Positions 15,359 to 23,784 of a stretch of 36,323 nucleotides of DNA are shown piece by piece. The translations under genes were made by a program, and so were the position numbers. The DNA comes from Gammaproteobacteria bacterium (GTDB lineage Bacteria > Pseudomonadota > Gammaproteobacteria > Steroidobacterales > Steroidobacteraceae): assembly GCA_003132025.1 (NCBI GenBank), contig PKWJ01000035.1, positions 101,088 through 137,410 of the forward strand. The letters run 5' to 3'. Every line of letters starts with the position of its first letter. The first letter of the stretch is position 1. Below the pieces are notes generated by a model that did not search any database, had not been told where the DNA came from, and saw nothing but the letters and a program-made list of their open reading frames with translations.

Positions 15359-17977
15359 ATGACACTGGATGCTTCGATTCGGGCACGCTGGAACCCGCTG
15401 CCCTGGAACCCGCGGCGCTGCCTCGGACCGCTGCTGCTGGGCGCGGCGGCCGCGTTGGGCGCCAGCGCGGCTTGCGCCGCGGACGCGGCCGCAGCGATTC
15501 ATCCGCTCGACTGGCCGGCGGCCGCGCCAGCGGTCGCACCGGATCCAAAACTCGAGCGGTTCGTCGACCAGCTGCTGGGCGCCATGAGCCTTGAGGAAAA
15601 GGTCGGCCAGCTGGTGCAGGCTGACATTGGCTCGATCAAACCCGAGGATCTGCGCAGATACAAACTCGGTTCCATCCTGGCGGGCGGCGGTTCGGCGCCG
15701 GGAAACGACGTGCGTACCAGTGCGGCGCACTGGCTCGAGCTGGTGGATGCGTTCTACCGCGCGTCGGTGACCGACCCGTCGCCGGCTCATGCGCCGGTAC
15801 CGATCCTGTTCGGCATCGATGCCGTTCACGGCCACACTCGCATCCGCGGTGCGACCGTGTTCCCGCACAACGTTGGGCTCGGTGCCGCTCATGACACTGG
15901 CCTGATCGAGCGCATTGGCCAGGCCACGGCCGAGGAAGTCGCCGCCACCGGCATCGACTGGACTTTTGCGCCCACGATCGCCGTGGTGCGCGATTTGCGC
16001 TGGGGCCGCTCCTACGAGAGCTACTCTGAAGACCCGGCGCTGGTCGCGGCCTACGCGCGCGCCATGGTATCTGGCCTGCAAGGTGTCGCCGGCAGCAGAG
16101 CGTTCATGGGCCCCGGTCGGGTGCTGGCCACCATCAAGCATTTTGTCGGTGACGGCGGAACGATCGCCGGACGCGATCAGTTCAACAATGTGTCGGACGA
16201 GCGCACGCTGCGCGACGTGCATGCTGCGGGCTATCCGGCTGCGATCGAGGCCGGGGCACTGACAGTGATGGCCTCCTACAACAGCTGGCAGGGCACCAAG
16301 ATGCACGCCAACCACGCCCTGCTGACCGATGTGCTCAAGGATCGTTGGCGGTTTCCCGGCTTCGTGGTCGGTGACTGGAATGCCCAGGAGGAGATCCCCG
16401 GTTGTACCAAATTCGATTGCCCCGACTTGCTGCTGGCCGGAGTTGACATGTACATGGCTCCCGACAGCTGGCGGCAGGTCTACGCCAACCTGCTGATTGA
16501 GGTGCACTCGGGGCGCATCACGCAGCCAACGATCGATGCCGCGGTACGCCGCATCCTGCGTGTGAAGGCGATGGCGGGCCTGTTCGAGAAACCGGCTCCG
16601 AAGGATCGGCCCGGTGCCGGGCAATTCGACACGCTCGGCAGTGCCGCGCACCGCGCCATTGCGCGCGAGGCGGTGCGAAAATCGCTGGTGCTGCTGAAGA
16701 ACAACGGGCAGCTGCTGCCGCTGGATCCCCATGCGCACATTCTGGTTGCGGGATTCGCGGCCGACGACATCGGCGTTCAGTGCGGCGGCTGGACCATTGA
16801 CTGGCAGGGCGATCACAACACCAATACCGATTTCCCCGGCGCAACTTCGATCTTCGGCGGCATCAAGGCGGCGGTGGAGGCAGCCGGAGGGACCGCGATC
16901 CTCAGCCCGGATGGCAGCTTCAGCCAGCGGCCGGCAGCCGCGATCGTGGTCTATGGCGAGACCCCATATTCGGAGTTCCAGGGCGATCGGGAAACCCTGC
17001 AATTCTCCCCGCATGACGCCAGCCACCTTCAGATCCTGCGCCGCCTCAAGGCCGCCGGCATACCGGTGGTGAGCGTGTTCATCTCCGGCCGTCCGCTCTG
17101 GGTCAACCCTGAACTCAACCTGTCGGATGCGTTCGTGGCCGCGTGGCTGCCGGGCAGCGAAGGCGCGGGCGTCGCCGATCTGCTGTTCAAACCGGCCGAT
17201 GGCTCACCCCGGCGTGACTTCACTGGTCGCCTCAGCTTCTCCTGGCCGGCCACCGCTATGCCGGTCCGCTTCACCGCTTCCGGCAGCGTCGAGGGCGCGC
17301 TGTTTGCACGCGGCTTCGGCTTGTCCTTCACGCAGCCATCGCAGCTGCAGCGACTGGACGAGGACGCGCGGGTGCCGCCGCAACTGCGCACTCCCGACAC
17401 ACTGTTTCACGCCGGCCACGTTACCGCGCCGTGGTCGATTTACGTCGACGATGCGACCGCCGGTGTTCGCCTGACGACAGCGACGCAGCCGAGCCCGCGC
17501 GGTGCGCTCACGGTGCAACTCGAGGCACCGGTGGTGCGCGCGAGCTGGTCGGGACAATCGATCGGTGTGTTCTCCATCGGCGGCCGGGCGACCGACCTGC
17601 GTGCGCGTGCGCGCGACGGCGCGGCACTGGTCGTACGCTACCGGGTTGATTCGCGGCCGCAACAGCCGGTGCGCATCGGCGTGGTCTGCGAGGCGCCCTA
17701 TGAAACACAGGCGCCGGTCGATTCCACGGCGCCGCCGGTCATCTGGACACTGTGCGGGACCAAGACCGGAGCCGCGATCGACATGACGGCCAGGTTTGCC
17801 TCGGCGCCGCCAGGCGTATGGCAGACACTGTCAATGCCGCTGGCCTGCCTTACCGATCAGGGTGCGGATCTGTCGCACGTGTCCGCGCCGTTTGCCGTGG
17901 CCACCAGCGGCCAGTTCGCCGTGAGCTTCGACGAAGTCGACATTTCCACGGCCGCCGGCGACACGGGCTGCCGGTGA
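15359..17977 (+). CDS. Exported GH3 beta-glucosidase with ExoP-like C-terminal domain
   Basis: 872 residues. The signal peptide covers about 1-41 (LGPLLLGAAAALGASAACAA). GH3 N-terminal barrel: FGIDAVHGHTRIRGATVFPH, DLRWGRSYESYSEDP, KHFVGDGGT, and the nucleophile D339 in GFVVGDWN. The second GH3 domain begins with SLVLLKNNGQLLPL and includes VVYGETPYSEFQGDR, where the acid/base glutamate is expected. The last 200 or so residues (from about 660) look like the galactose-binding-like domain of ExoP exo-1,3/1,4-beta-glucanases. It would release glucose from beta-glucans in the periplasm. ATG 15359 is used; longer in-frame extensions overlap the fructokinase gene antisense. It probably shares its induction signal with the divergent kinase and epimerase genes. 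Confidence 0.92.
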   Translation: MTLDASIRARWNPLPWNPRRCLGPLLLGAAAALGASAACAADAAAAIHPLDWPAAAPAVAPDPKLERFVDQLLGAMSLEEKVGQLVQADIGSIKPEDLRRYKLGSILAGGGSAPGNDVRTSAAHWLELVDAFYRASVTDPSPAHAPVPILFGIDAVHGHTRIRGATVFPHNVGLGAAHDTGLIERIGQATAEEVAATGIDWTFAPTIAVVRDLRWGRSYESYSEDPALVAAYARAMVSGLQGVAGSRAFMGPGRVLATIKHFVGDGGTIAGRDQFNNVSDERTLRDVHAAGYPAAIEAGALTVMASYNSWQGTKMHANHALLTDVLKDRWRFPGFVVGDWNAQEEIPGCTKFDCPDLLLAGVDMYMAPDSWRQVYANLLIEVHSGRITQPTIDAAVRRILRVKAMAGLFEKPAPKDRPGAGQFDTLGSAAHRAIAREAVRKSLVLLKNNGQLLPLDPHAHILVAGFAADDIGVQCGGWTIDWQGDHNTNTDFPGATSIFGGIKAAVEAAGGTAILSPDGSFSQRPAAAIVVYGETPYSEFQGDRETLQFSPHDASHLQILRRLKAAGIPVVSVFISGRPLWVNPELNLSDAFVAAWLPGSEGAGVADLLFKPADGSPRRDFTGRLSFSWPATAMPVRFTASGSVEGALFARGFGLSFTQPSQLQRLDEDARVPPQLRTPDTLFHAGHVTAPWSIYVDDATAGVRLTTATQPSPRGALTVQLEAPVVRASWSGQSIGVFSIGGRATDLRARARDGAALVVRYRVDSRPQQPVRIGVVCEAPYETQAPVDSTAPPVIWTLCGTKTGAAIDMTARFASAPPGVWQTLSMPLACLTDQGADLSHVSAPFAVATSGQFAVSFDEVDISTAAGDTGCR

Positions 17978-17995
17978 GCTTAAGGACGTCAGGAC

Positions 17996-18757
17996 TTAAG
18001 GCCCGCGCCGTGACATGAATGCCTGAAACATCGCCTGCGCTTCCGTGCTCAGCAGCCGCTGGGCGAACTCGCGGCCTTCCGACTCGATCACCGTCAGCAT
18101 GCGCTCATGGTCGCGCATCAGTTTTTTCGTTGCCTGCAGCGCCAGCGCCGGCTTGGCGGCCAGTACCTGCGCGGCGGCACGAGCGCGCGGCGTGACCTGA
18201 TCCGCCGGCAGCGCCGCATTGGCCAGCCCGCAGGCGAGCGCTGCCGCGCCGTCGAGTGTTTCCCCGAGTGCGAACAGCGCGAAGGCACGTACATGGCCGA
18301 TACGCGCGGGTAACAACAGGCTGGACGCGGCCTCCGGCACCAGCGCCAGATCGACGAACGGTGTCGAAAATCGCGCGTCGTGGGCAACATAGACCAGATC
18401 GCAATGCAACAGCAGCGTGGTGCCGATGCCGACCGCACGGCCCCGAACCGCCGCCACCAGCGGCTTATCGAACACCGCCAACGCGCGCACGAATCGGAAC
18501 ACATCGTAGCTCTCCAGTGCCTGGCGCGAGCGCGCCTGCGCGGCAAAATCAGCAATGTCATTGCCGGCACAGAAATCCCCGCCCTCGCCATCCAGCAGCA
18601 CCACGCGTATCGACGGGTCGGTGCTGGCCTGCTCCAGGGCCTGCACCAGCGCCTGGTACATCGACGTCGTGAGCGCGTTCTTTTTCTCCGGCCGCGCCAG
18701 CATGATGGCCATCAGGCCGGAAGCCGTCTCGATTCGCACCTGTGGGCATGTGTTCAT
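17996..18757 (-). CDS. Enoyl-CoA hydratase/isomerase family protein
   Basis: 253 residues, usual crotonase length. The fold signatures are RPEKKNALTTSMYQAL near residue 24, GDFCAGNDI near 62 (oxyanion hole) and AVRGRAVGIGTTLLLHCDLV near 100-118. The position of the second catalytic Glu of true hydratases is replaced in the segment FVDLALVPEAASSLLLP, which resembles enoyl-CoA delta-isomerase-like or uncharacterised PaaG-type proteins; exact chemistry is open. ATG 18757 has GAGG nine bases upstream and is preferred to 18784. Convergent with GH3 (18-base gap), divergent from the next SDR gene, suggesting an acyl-CoA degradation pair. Confidence 0.87.
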   Translation of the reverse strand: MNTCPQVRIETASGLMAIMLARPEKKNALTTSMYQALVQALEQASTDPSIRVVLLDGEGGDFCAGNDIADFAAQARSRQALESYDVFRFVRALAVFDKPLVAAVRGRAVGIGTTLLLHCDLVYVAHDARFSTPFVDLALVPEAASSLLLPARIGHVRAFALFALGETLDGAAALACGLANAALPADQVTPRARAAAQVLAAKPALALQATKKLMRDHERMLTVIESEGREFAQRLLSTEAQAMFQAFMSRRGP

Positions 18758-18852
18758 GGTTCCGAACCTCGCCGCGAACGGCATCTCGCATCGTTGCGCA
18801 TCCTGCCTGGGGCGACGATGCTAGCGCGTACGCTGTGGCGCTGACAGGAGCC

Positions 18853-19701
18853 ATGATGACCACCCTAGCAGGCAAGACCGTCTTCATCTCCGGCGCCTCG
18901 CGCGGCATCGGGCTGGCGATTGCGCTGCGTGCGGCCAGGGACGGCGCCAATATTGCCATCGCCGCCAAGACCACAACGCCGCACCCGAAGCTGCCGGGGA
19001 CCATTCACACCGCGGCCGAACAGGTGCGCCAGGCCGGAGGACAGGCACTGGCACTGGAGTGCGATATTCGTTTCGAGCAGCAGATTGAAGCGGCGGTAGC
19101 CAGGACGGTCGAGGTGTTTGGCGGCGTCGATGTCTGCGTCAACAACGCCAGCGCCATCAGCCTCACGCCGACCCTGCAGACCGATGCCAAGCGCTACGAC
19201 CTGATGCATCAGATCAACGGCCGCGGCACCTTCATGGTGTCGCGGGCCTGCATCCCGCACCTGCGGCGGGCGCTGAACCCACATGTATTGATGCTGTCGC
19301 CGCCGCTGCAGCTGGTTCCTGCCTGGTTCGCGCCCTATCCGGCCTATGCGCTGTCCAAGTATTCGATGAGCATCTACGCGATGGCGATGGCGGAGGAATT
19401 TCGTGGCGACGGAATCGCCTTCAATACGCTGTGGCCCCGGACCATCATTGCCACTGCCGCGGTTCGCAATCTGCTCGGCGGCGATGCGGCCATCGGCCGC
19501 AGCCGCACGCCGCAGATCGTCGCCGATGCTGCGCACGTGATTCTCACCAGCAACAGCCGTGAGTTCACCGGCCGGCATTGCATCGACGAAGAAGTGCTGC
19601 TGGCGGCCGGGGTGACGGACTTTGAGGGCTATCGCAGCGTGCCGGGCTCCGCTGCGCTCGCGCCGGATCTGTTTGTGGCTGCGAAGCCGCCGGCCGCTTG
19701 A
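18853..19701 (+). CDS. SDR-family oxidoreductase, HSDL2/AtuB-like
   Basis: 282 residues. SGASRGIGLAIALRAA is the NAD(P)-binding glycine motif, VNNAS takes the NNAG place, and YALSK supplies catalytic Tyr and Lys. The long insertion KTTTPHPKLPGTIHTAAEQV after the second strand and the SPPLQLVPAWFAPYPAY segment are characteristic of the hydroxysteroid dehydrogenase-like 2 / citronellol-catabolism group, although the C-terminal SCP2 domain of human HSDL2 is absent. The substrate is probably a hydroxyacyl-CoA or isoprenoid alcohol (inference). AGGAG lies at 18846-18850, two bases before the first ATG and five before the second (18856), so translation may begin at 18856. Divergent from the enoyl-CoA hydratase. 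Confidence 0.87.
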   Translation: MMTTLAGKTVFISGASRGIGLAIALRAARDGANIAIAAKTTTPHPKLPGTIHTAAEQVRQAGGQALALECDIRFEQQIEAAVARTVEVFGGVDVCVNNASAISLTPTLQTDAKRYDLMHQINGRGTFMVSRACIPHLRRALNPHVLMLSPPLQLVPAWFAPYPAYALSKYSMSIYAMAMAEEFRGDGIAFNTLWPRTIIATAAVRNLLGGDAAIGRSRTPQIVADAAHVILTSNSREFTGRHCIDEEVLLAAGVTDFEGYRSVPGSAALAPDLFVAAKPPAA

Positions 19702-19716
19702 TCCTGCCAGGAAAAC

Positions 19717-19738
19717 GGCGCGACAGCGGCGCGACAGC
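19717..19738. repeat. Tandem direct repeat GGCGCGACAGC x2
   Basis: Two exact adjacent 11-bp copies (19717-19727 and 19728-19738), just after the SDR stop. GC-rich and possibly due to chance or slippage. It has the same 11-bp period as the repeats upstream of phaR but an unrelated sequence. Confidence 0.5.
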
Positions 19739-19842
19739 AGCTGCAGCGACGACATAAGCTGGCGCAGCGAGCTAAACAGCGGCGCCGGCTGACAGCGCCG
19801 GTTGTGACGGCAGCTATGATGGCAGCACCGAGGCACCGTATC

Positions 19843-20358
19843 ATGCGGCCAATCACCCGAGCACCGGCATTCATGCGGACCGCAACGACGAGCGCCCTGA
19901 TTTCCCATTTCCGGCGGCTGGTTTATATCGCCCTCACCGCACTGTGCACCATTGGCGCGGCCGGCGCCGCGGACCTTTCAACGGCTGCCGGCTGGTGGCA
20001 GCCGATTGACGGCAAGAGCGGCAAGCCGCTGGGGCTCATCAATATCTACCAGGACCATGGCCTTTTCTTCGGTCGCATCGAACCGAGCTCCCCGTCCGAC
20101 GATGGCTCGCGAAAATGCACCCGCTGCCCGGATGAACGCAGGAATCAACCGATCATCGGGCTGGTGCTGATACGCAATATGCGGCAGCAGGGCGATGAGT
20201 ACGTGGGCGGGGACATTGTCGATCCGGATAGCGGTTGGATCTATGGCTGCAAGTTCCGCCTGATCGATGACGGCAAGAAACTGGTCATGCGTGGCTATTT
20301 CGGGATTTCCCTGTTTGGACGATCCCAGATCTGGAAGCGCGTGGAACCCAATCGCTAG
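19843..20358 (+). CDS. DUF2147 family exported protein
   Basis: 171 residues. The signal peptide RRLVYIALTALCTIGAAGAA ends near residue 46, so the protein is periplasmic. The mature part follows the DUF2147 pattern: GWWQPIDGKSGKPLGLINIY, DERRNQPIIGLVLI, YVGGDIVDPDSGWIYGCKF, LVMRGYFGISLFGRSQIWKR. The family has no assigned enzymatic role as far as I know. ATG 19843 is chosen because GAGG (19830-19833) lies nine bases upstream; ATG 19873 would give a shorter, more typical signal peptide but has no ribosome site. Two cysteines (CTRC) lie in the mature region. Followed by a hairpin and then the AsmA gene. Confidence 0.8.
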   Translation: MRPITRAPAFMRTATTSALISHFRRLVYIALTALCTIGAAGAADLSTAAGWWQPIDGKSGKPLGLINIYQDHGLFFGRIEPSSPSDDGSRKCTRCPDERRNQPIIGLVLIRNMRQQGDEYVGGDIVDPDSGWIYGCKFRLIDDGKKLVMRGYFGISLFGRSQIWKRVEPNR

Positions 20359-20407
20359 GCGAACCCGCGGCTGGCTGTACATCGCGCGCGCTGCTGTACG
20401 GCGCCAC

Positions 20408-20440
20408 GCCCGCTGTTATCGGACAATTCCGACTGCGGGC
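20408..20440 (+). terminator. Nested hairpin between the DUF2147 and AsmA genes
   Basis: Outer arms GCCCGC (20408-20413) and GCGGGC (20435-20440) enclose inner arms TCGGA/TCCGA around a CAAT loop. The hairpin lies 50 bases after the DUF2147 stop and 60 before the AsmA start. No T-run follows, so it may be a weak terminator or a leader element of the AsmA gene. Confidence 0.4.
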
Positions 20441-20500
20441 ACACAGGCTGATGGCTAATGTCCCGGCATCGCGACAATCCGCGCTCGGCCCGGCGAATAA

Positions 20501-22537
20501 ATGGAATTTTTTAATCGTATACCGCGGTTCGTGCGGTGGATCGGCGGCGTCGTTATCGTCCTGGTGCTGCTGGTCGTGTGCCTGGGACTGATCGACTGGA
20601 ACGCTGCGCGCGGCCCATTGAGCCGCATGCTGTCGCACCGACTCGAGCGACAGGTGACGATCGGCGGGCTTTTGCAGGTGCATCTGTTTTCCACGACTCC
20701 AAGCCTCAATGTGGAAAACCTGACGATCAGCAATCCCGACTGGGCTGGCGGCGGCAACATGCTGGTGCTGCCGCGTCTTCATGTCGCGGTAGTACTCTCC
20801 CGGCTGTTCATGGGCCGTCTGGTACTGCAGACGCTCGAACTGGACCATCCGAAGGTGTCACTGCTGCGCGACGAGAAAGGCCGCGCCAACTGGGAGTTCG
20901 GCAATCCCGACAGGGCCAGCTCGACACCCCAGAAGCCCACGCGGCTGCCGCCGCTGCGCCACTTTGCCCTCCAGGGCGGGGACCTCGCGGTTGACGACGC
21001 CATTCGGAAACTCACGTTCCATGGCATGGTGGGCGCCACGGAAAACGGCGGCGGTCAGACTTCCGAGCCGTTTCAACTGCGCGGCCAGGGCACGCTCAAC
21101 AAGGAGCCATTCAAACTCAGTTTCGAGGGCGACGCGCTGCTGGACATCAAGCTGGATCACCCCTACCAGTTCAAGACGCGGATCGATGCCGGCCCCTCCA
21201 GCGCGACGCTCAGTGGAAAAATTGCCAAACCGTTTGATTTCGGAGGCATCGACGCCGACATCGAACTTCAGGGACAGAATCTCGCCAATCTGTACTACCT
21301 GACGAACCTGGCACTGCCGCTGACTCCGCCCTATCGGTTGTCCTTGCAGCTGCACCGCGACGGTAATCATTTCGCACTGGACAACATCGTCGGCAAGGTC
21401 GGAGCCAGCGATCTGCGAGGCCAGGGCACGGTGGATCTGGCGGAGAAAGACGGCCGTCCCAAACTCACGGCGAGCCTGGCCTCGCAGTCGTTGAATCTCG
21501 GAGATCTCGGCGTGGCTTTTGGTGTCGGAGTACCGCAGCCGAGCGAAGAAGGTGGCAAACCCTCACAGGCACCGCCGCCGCAGCAGCAACCCATTTCGCC
21601 ACTGCTGCTGCCGACATTCCAGTTCCAGTTCGACCGGCTGCGTGCCATGGATGCGGCGGTGGATTTCCGGGCCGACTCGGTGCAGACGCAGAAGATTCCG
21701 TTTCAGAACGTCTCGTTCAAGCTCAAGCTCGATCATGGGATACTGACGATTGACCCGATCGACTTCCAGATGCCGGCCGGCAAGCTCGCCGGCCAGATCC
21801 GCCTTGACACCAGCGGCGGTACACCCGACACCAACCTCGATATCCGGCTGAGTGACATACAACTGAATCAATTCAAATCCAGCAAGTCGTCAGGGCCGCC
21901 GCCCGTGCAGGGCGTCATGCAGGGGCGCTTGCGAGTGGAAGGTCACGGCAATTCCGTGCACGCGATCGCGGCCGATGCCAGCGGCACTGTCAGTGTCGTA
22001 CTGCCGCACGGCGACATGCGCGCCGCGTTCGCCGAACTGGCCGGCATCGATGTGGTGCGCGGCCTGGGACTGCTGCTCGGAAAGAACGACGAGAGCATCG
22101 CGATCCGTTGCGGGATCATCGCCTTTCAGCTGAAAGATGGCGACGCCCAGGCCCAACACCTGGTGTTCGACACCACCAATGTGCTGGTGACCGGCGACGG
22201 ACGCATTACCCTGGACGATGAGAAGCTGGATCTGAATTTGAAGGGCCAGCCGAAGAAGTTCCGCTTCGCCCGGCTGCGTTCGCCGATCAATATTCGCGGC
22301 ACGCTGCGCCACCCGAGCATCAGTCTGTCGACCCCCGCGCTGCTCAAGCAAGGCGCGGTGGCGGCGGGACTGGCGGCCATCGCCACGCCAGTCGCCGCCG
22401 TGCTTGCATTCATCGATCCCGGGCTCGCCAAGGACGCCGACTGCGCCGGGCTGACCGACGAAACGCAGGACATGGTTCAGCAACCGCCGCCGCCCCAGTC
22501 GCCGGATCAGCCGCGGCCGCAGCCACCCGCCAAGTAA
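20501..22537 (+). CDS. AsmA family protein
   Basis: 678 residues. An N-terminal membrane anchor (residues about 12-32, WIGGVVIVLVLLVVCLGLID) is followed by a long periplasmic region. The start (RGPLSRMLSHRLERQVTIGG, LNVENLTISNPDWAGGGNML) matches the AsmA N-terminal domain. The C-terminal part (LRVEGHGNSVHAIAADASGT, FDTTNVLVTGDGRITLDDEKLDLNLKG) is the AsmA-like 2 repeat of the bridge-like lipid-transfer superfamily. AsmA-type proteins are inner-membrane anchored and thought to help phospholipid transport or outer-membrane assembly. A low-complexity proline/glutamine stretch (about 350-367) links the halves, and the tail is proline-rich. ATG 20501 lacks a strong ribosome site. It is convergent with the YihY gene, eight bases away. 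Confidence 0.9.
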   Translation: MEFFNRIPRFVRWIGGVVIVLVLLVVCLGLIDWNAARGPLSRMLSHRLERQVTIGGLLQVHLFSTTPSLNVENLTISNPDWAGGGNMLVLPRLHVAVVLSRLFMGRLVLQTLELDHPKVSLLRDEKGRANWEFGNPDRASSTPQKPTRLPPLRHFALQGGDLAVDDAIRKLTFHGMVGATENGGGQTSEPFQLRGQGTLNKEPFKLSFEGDALLDIKLDHPYQFKTRIDAGPSSATLSGKIAKPFDFGGIDADIELQGQNLANLYYLTNLALPLTPPYRLSLQLHRDGNHFALDNIVGKVGASDLRGQGTVDLAEKDGRPKLTASLASQSLNLGDLGVAFGVGVPQPSEEGGKPSQAPPPQQQPISPLLLPTFQFQFDRLRAMDAAVDFRADSVQTQKIPFQNVSFKLKLDHGILTIDPIDFQMPAGKLAGQIRLDTSGGTPDTNLDIRLSDIQLNQFKSSKSSGPPPVQGVMQGRLRVEGHGNSVHAIAADASGTVSVVLPHGDMRAAFAELAGIDVVRGLGLLLGKNDESIAIRCGIIAFQLKDGDAQAQHLVFDTTNVLVTGDGRITLDDEKLDLNLKGQPKKFRFARLRSPINIRGTLRHPSISLSTPALLKQGAVAAGLAAIATPVAAVLAFIDPGLAKDADCAGLTDETQDMVQQPPPPQSPDQPRPQPPAK

Positions 22538-22545
22538 GGAATTGC

Positions 22546-23523
22546 TCAGCGCCGTCCGGTGGCGGGATGTAGCGGGTCCGCGCCGATCAATTTTGCGCGG
22601 CGACTGGCCTTCGTGCTCCTGACGTCACGCATGTCCCCCTGCTGCGACAGAACATGGGTCAGCTCGGCGCCGAAGAAGAAAATCTGCGATGAGTAATACA
22701 CCCAGACCACTACCACCACCAGCGATCCGGCTTCACCGTAGGCCGATCCGATGCCGGCCTTTCCCAGGTACAGCCCGATCAGGGTCTTTCCAAGGCTGAA
22801 CAGGCCGGCGGTGATCAGGCCGCCGATCCACGAGTGACGCCAATCCGTGGTCGCGTCCGGAATGTAGTGGAAAATGAGGGTGAATAAGGCCGAAGTGCCG
22901 GCGACCGACAGCAGAAAGTCCAGCGCTTGCAGTATCCACTCCGGCAGCGGCAGCGCCCCGCCCATGAATTTACCGATCGCGGCCAGCACGGCGCTCAGCA
23001 GCAGCGATACCAGCAGCATCAAGCCTATGGCCAGCACCAGGCCGAAGGAGAAAAACCGACGCCTGACCAGTGCCAGAATTCCGCCACTGCGGGCGGCGTC
23101 AACTTCCCAGATCTTGTTCAACGCCGATTGCAGCTCGGAGAAGATCTGCGAGGCGCCGAACAACAGCGTCAGCAGACCGAGCATCGAGGCGATCGAGCTG
23201 GCGTGCAAACCTTGCGCATGCGCAATCATGTCGCGCACGGCGCTGGCACCGGCCGGTCCCAGAAGATCCTGAAACTGCAGCAGCACCTGCTCGCGCGCTG
23301 CCTGCACGCCGACAATTGAACCGGCCAGTGCGATCGCCAGGATGACCATAGGCGCCAGCGACAACACGGCGTAAAAGGCCAGCGACGCGCCCAGTCGAAT
23401 GGCCTCGTGCCGATCGCACTCGATCACGGTCCGGCGCAGCAGCTGCCACAGCGCCTTGAAGCTCCATGTGAATTTGACCTTTGGTGTCGACTGGCCGACC
23501 TGTGACGCGTGCGCTTTGCCCAT
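22546..23523 (-). CDS. YihY/BrkB family inner-membrane protein
   Basis: 325 residues. Multiple membrane helices: ASLAFYAVLSLAPMVILAIALAG (the hallmark YihY/BrkB N-terminal block), SIASMLGLLTLLFGAS, FFSFGLVLAIGLMLLVSLLL, FLLSVAGTSALFTLIFHYIP, WIGGLITAGLFSLG, and AGSLVVVVVWVYYSSQIFFFGAEL near the C-terminus. The family was once mislabelled ribonuclease BN; its transport function is unknown. ATG 23523 is preferred; a GTG at 23556 would add 11 polar residues. The cytoplasmic C-terminal tail is basic and does not resemble a domain I know. Confidence 0.9.
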   Translation of the reverse strand: MGKAHASQVGQSTPKVKFTWSFKALWQLLRRTVIECDRHEAIRLGASLAFYAVLSLAPMVILAIALAGSIVGVQAAREQVLLQFQDLLGPAGASAVRDMIAHAQGLHASSIASMLGLLTLLFGASQIFSELQSALNKIWEVDAARSGGILALVRRRFFSFGLVLAIGLMLLVSLLLSAVLAAIGKFMGGALPLPEWILQALDFLLSVAGTSALFTLIFHYIPDATTDWRHSWIGGLITAGLFSLGKTLIGLYLGKAGIGSAYGEAGSLVVVVVWVYYSSQIFFFGAELTHVLSQQGDMRDVRSTKASRRAKLIGADPLHPATGRR

Positions 23524-23677
23524 CGTGTCACTATGCGCCCGCGAATCCTGGTGCACCTAGTGCTGTGGTTGACATGTTGGTGTCAGACGACAGTTTGGCT
23601 GCGCTGTAGGACATTCATTACGGCAGCTTGCGCTCCTGGCAGACACGGCGGGAAGCGTTGCTCTGCGACACTGCGGC

Positions 23678-23773
23678 ATGGAAACGCCAACGCCCCAGCC
23701 TCATGATCCGACCCCCGCTCCGATCGGCGACCCGCCGCCGGCACCCAAGCCGCACGTGCGGCGCCCGCTGTAG
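23678..23773 (+). CDS. Proline-rich 31-residue small protein (tentative)
   Basis: A short frame beginning METPTPQPHDPTPAPIGDPP and ending in a basic PHVRRPL, stop at 23773. About one residue in three is proline. It ends 11 bases before the bacterioferritin-like ATG in the same direction, so the two would be cotranscribed. Short proline-rich proteins of this look occur next to stress genes in some pseudomonads (recollection only). There is no strong ribosome site, and a GC-rich sequence can produce such frames by chance. Confidence 0.4.
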   Translation: METPTPQPHDPTPAPIGDPPPAPKPHVRRPL

Positions 23774-23784
23774 AGCGTTTTCTG

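Noticed and set aside
15263-17026. Long leftward open frame continuing upstream of the fructokinase (907 codons in all)
   Set aside because: The part above 15262 is antisense to the GH3 gene, has no family resemblance and is basic and low-complexity. Long antisense frames are expected in GC-rich DNA.
17979-18000. CTTAAG repeated at 17979 and 17995 as a terminator between GH3 and the enoyl-CoA hydratase
   Set aside because: The hexamer is itself palindromic and the second copy is formed by the hydratase stop codon. There is no real stem of useful stability.
23569-23574. Consensus TTGACA as the promoter of the bacterioferritin gene
   Set aside because: No acceptable -10 hexamer is found 16-18 bases downstream, so I do not list it as a promoter.
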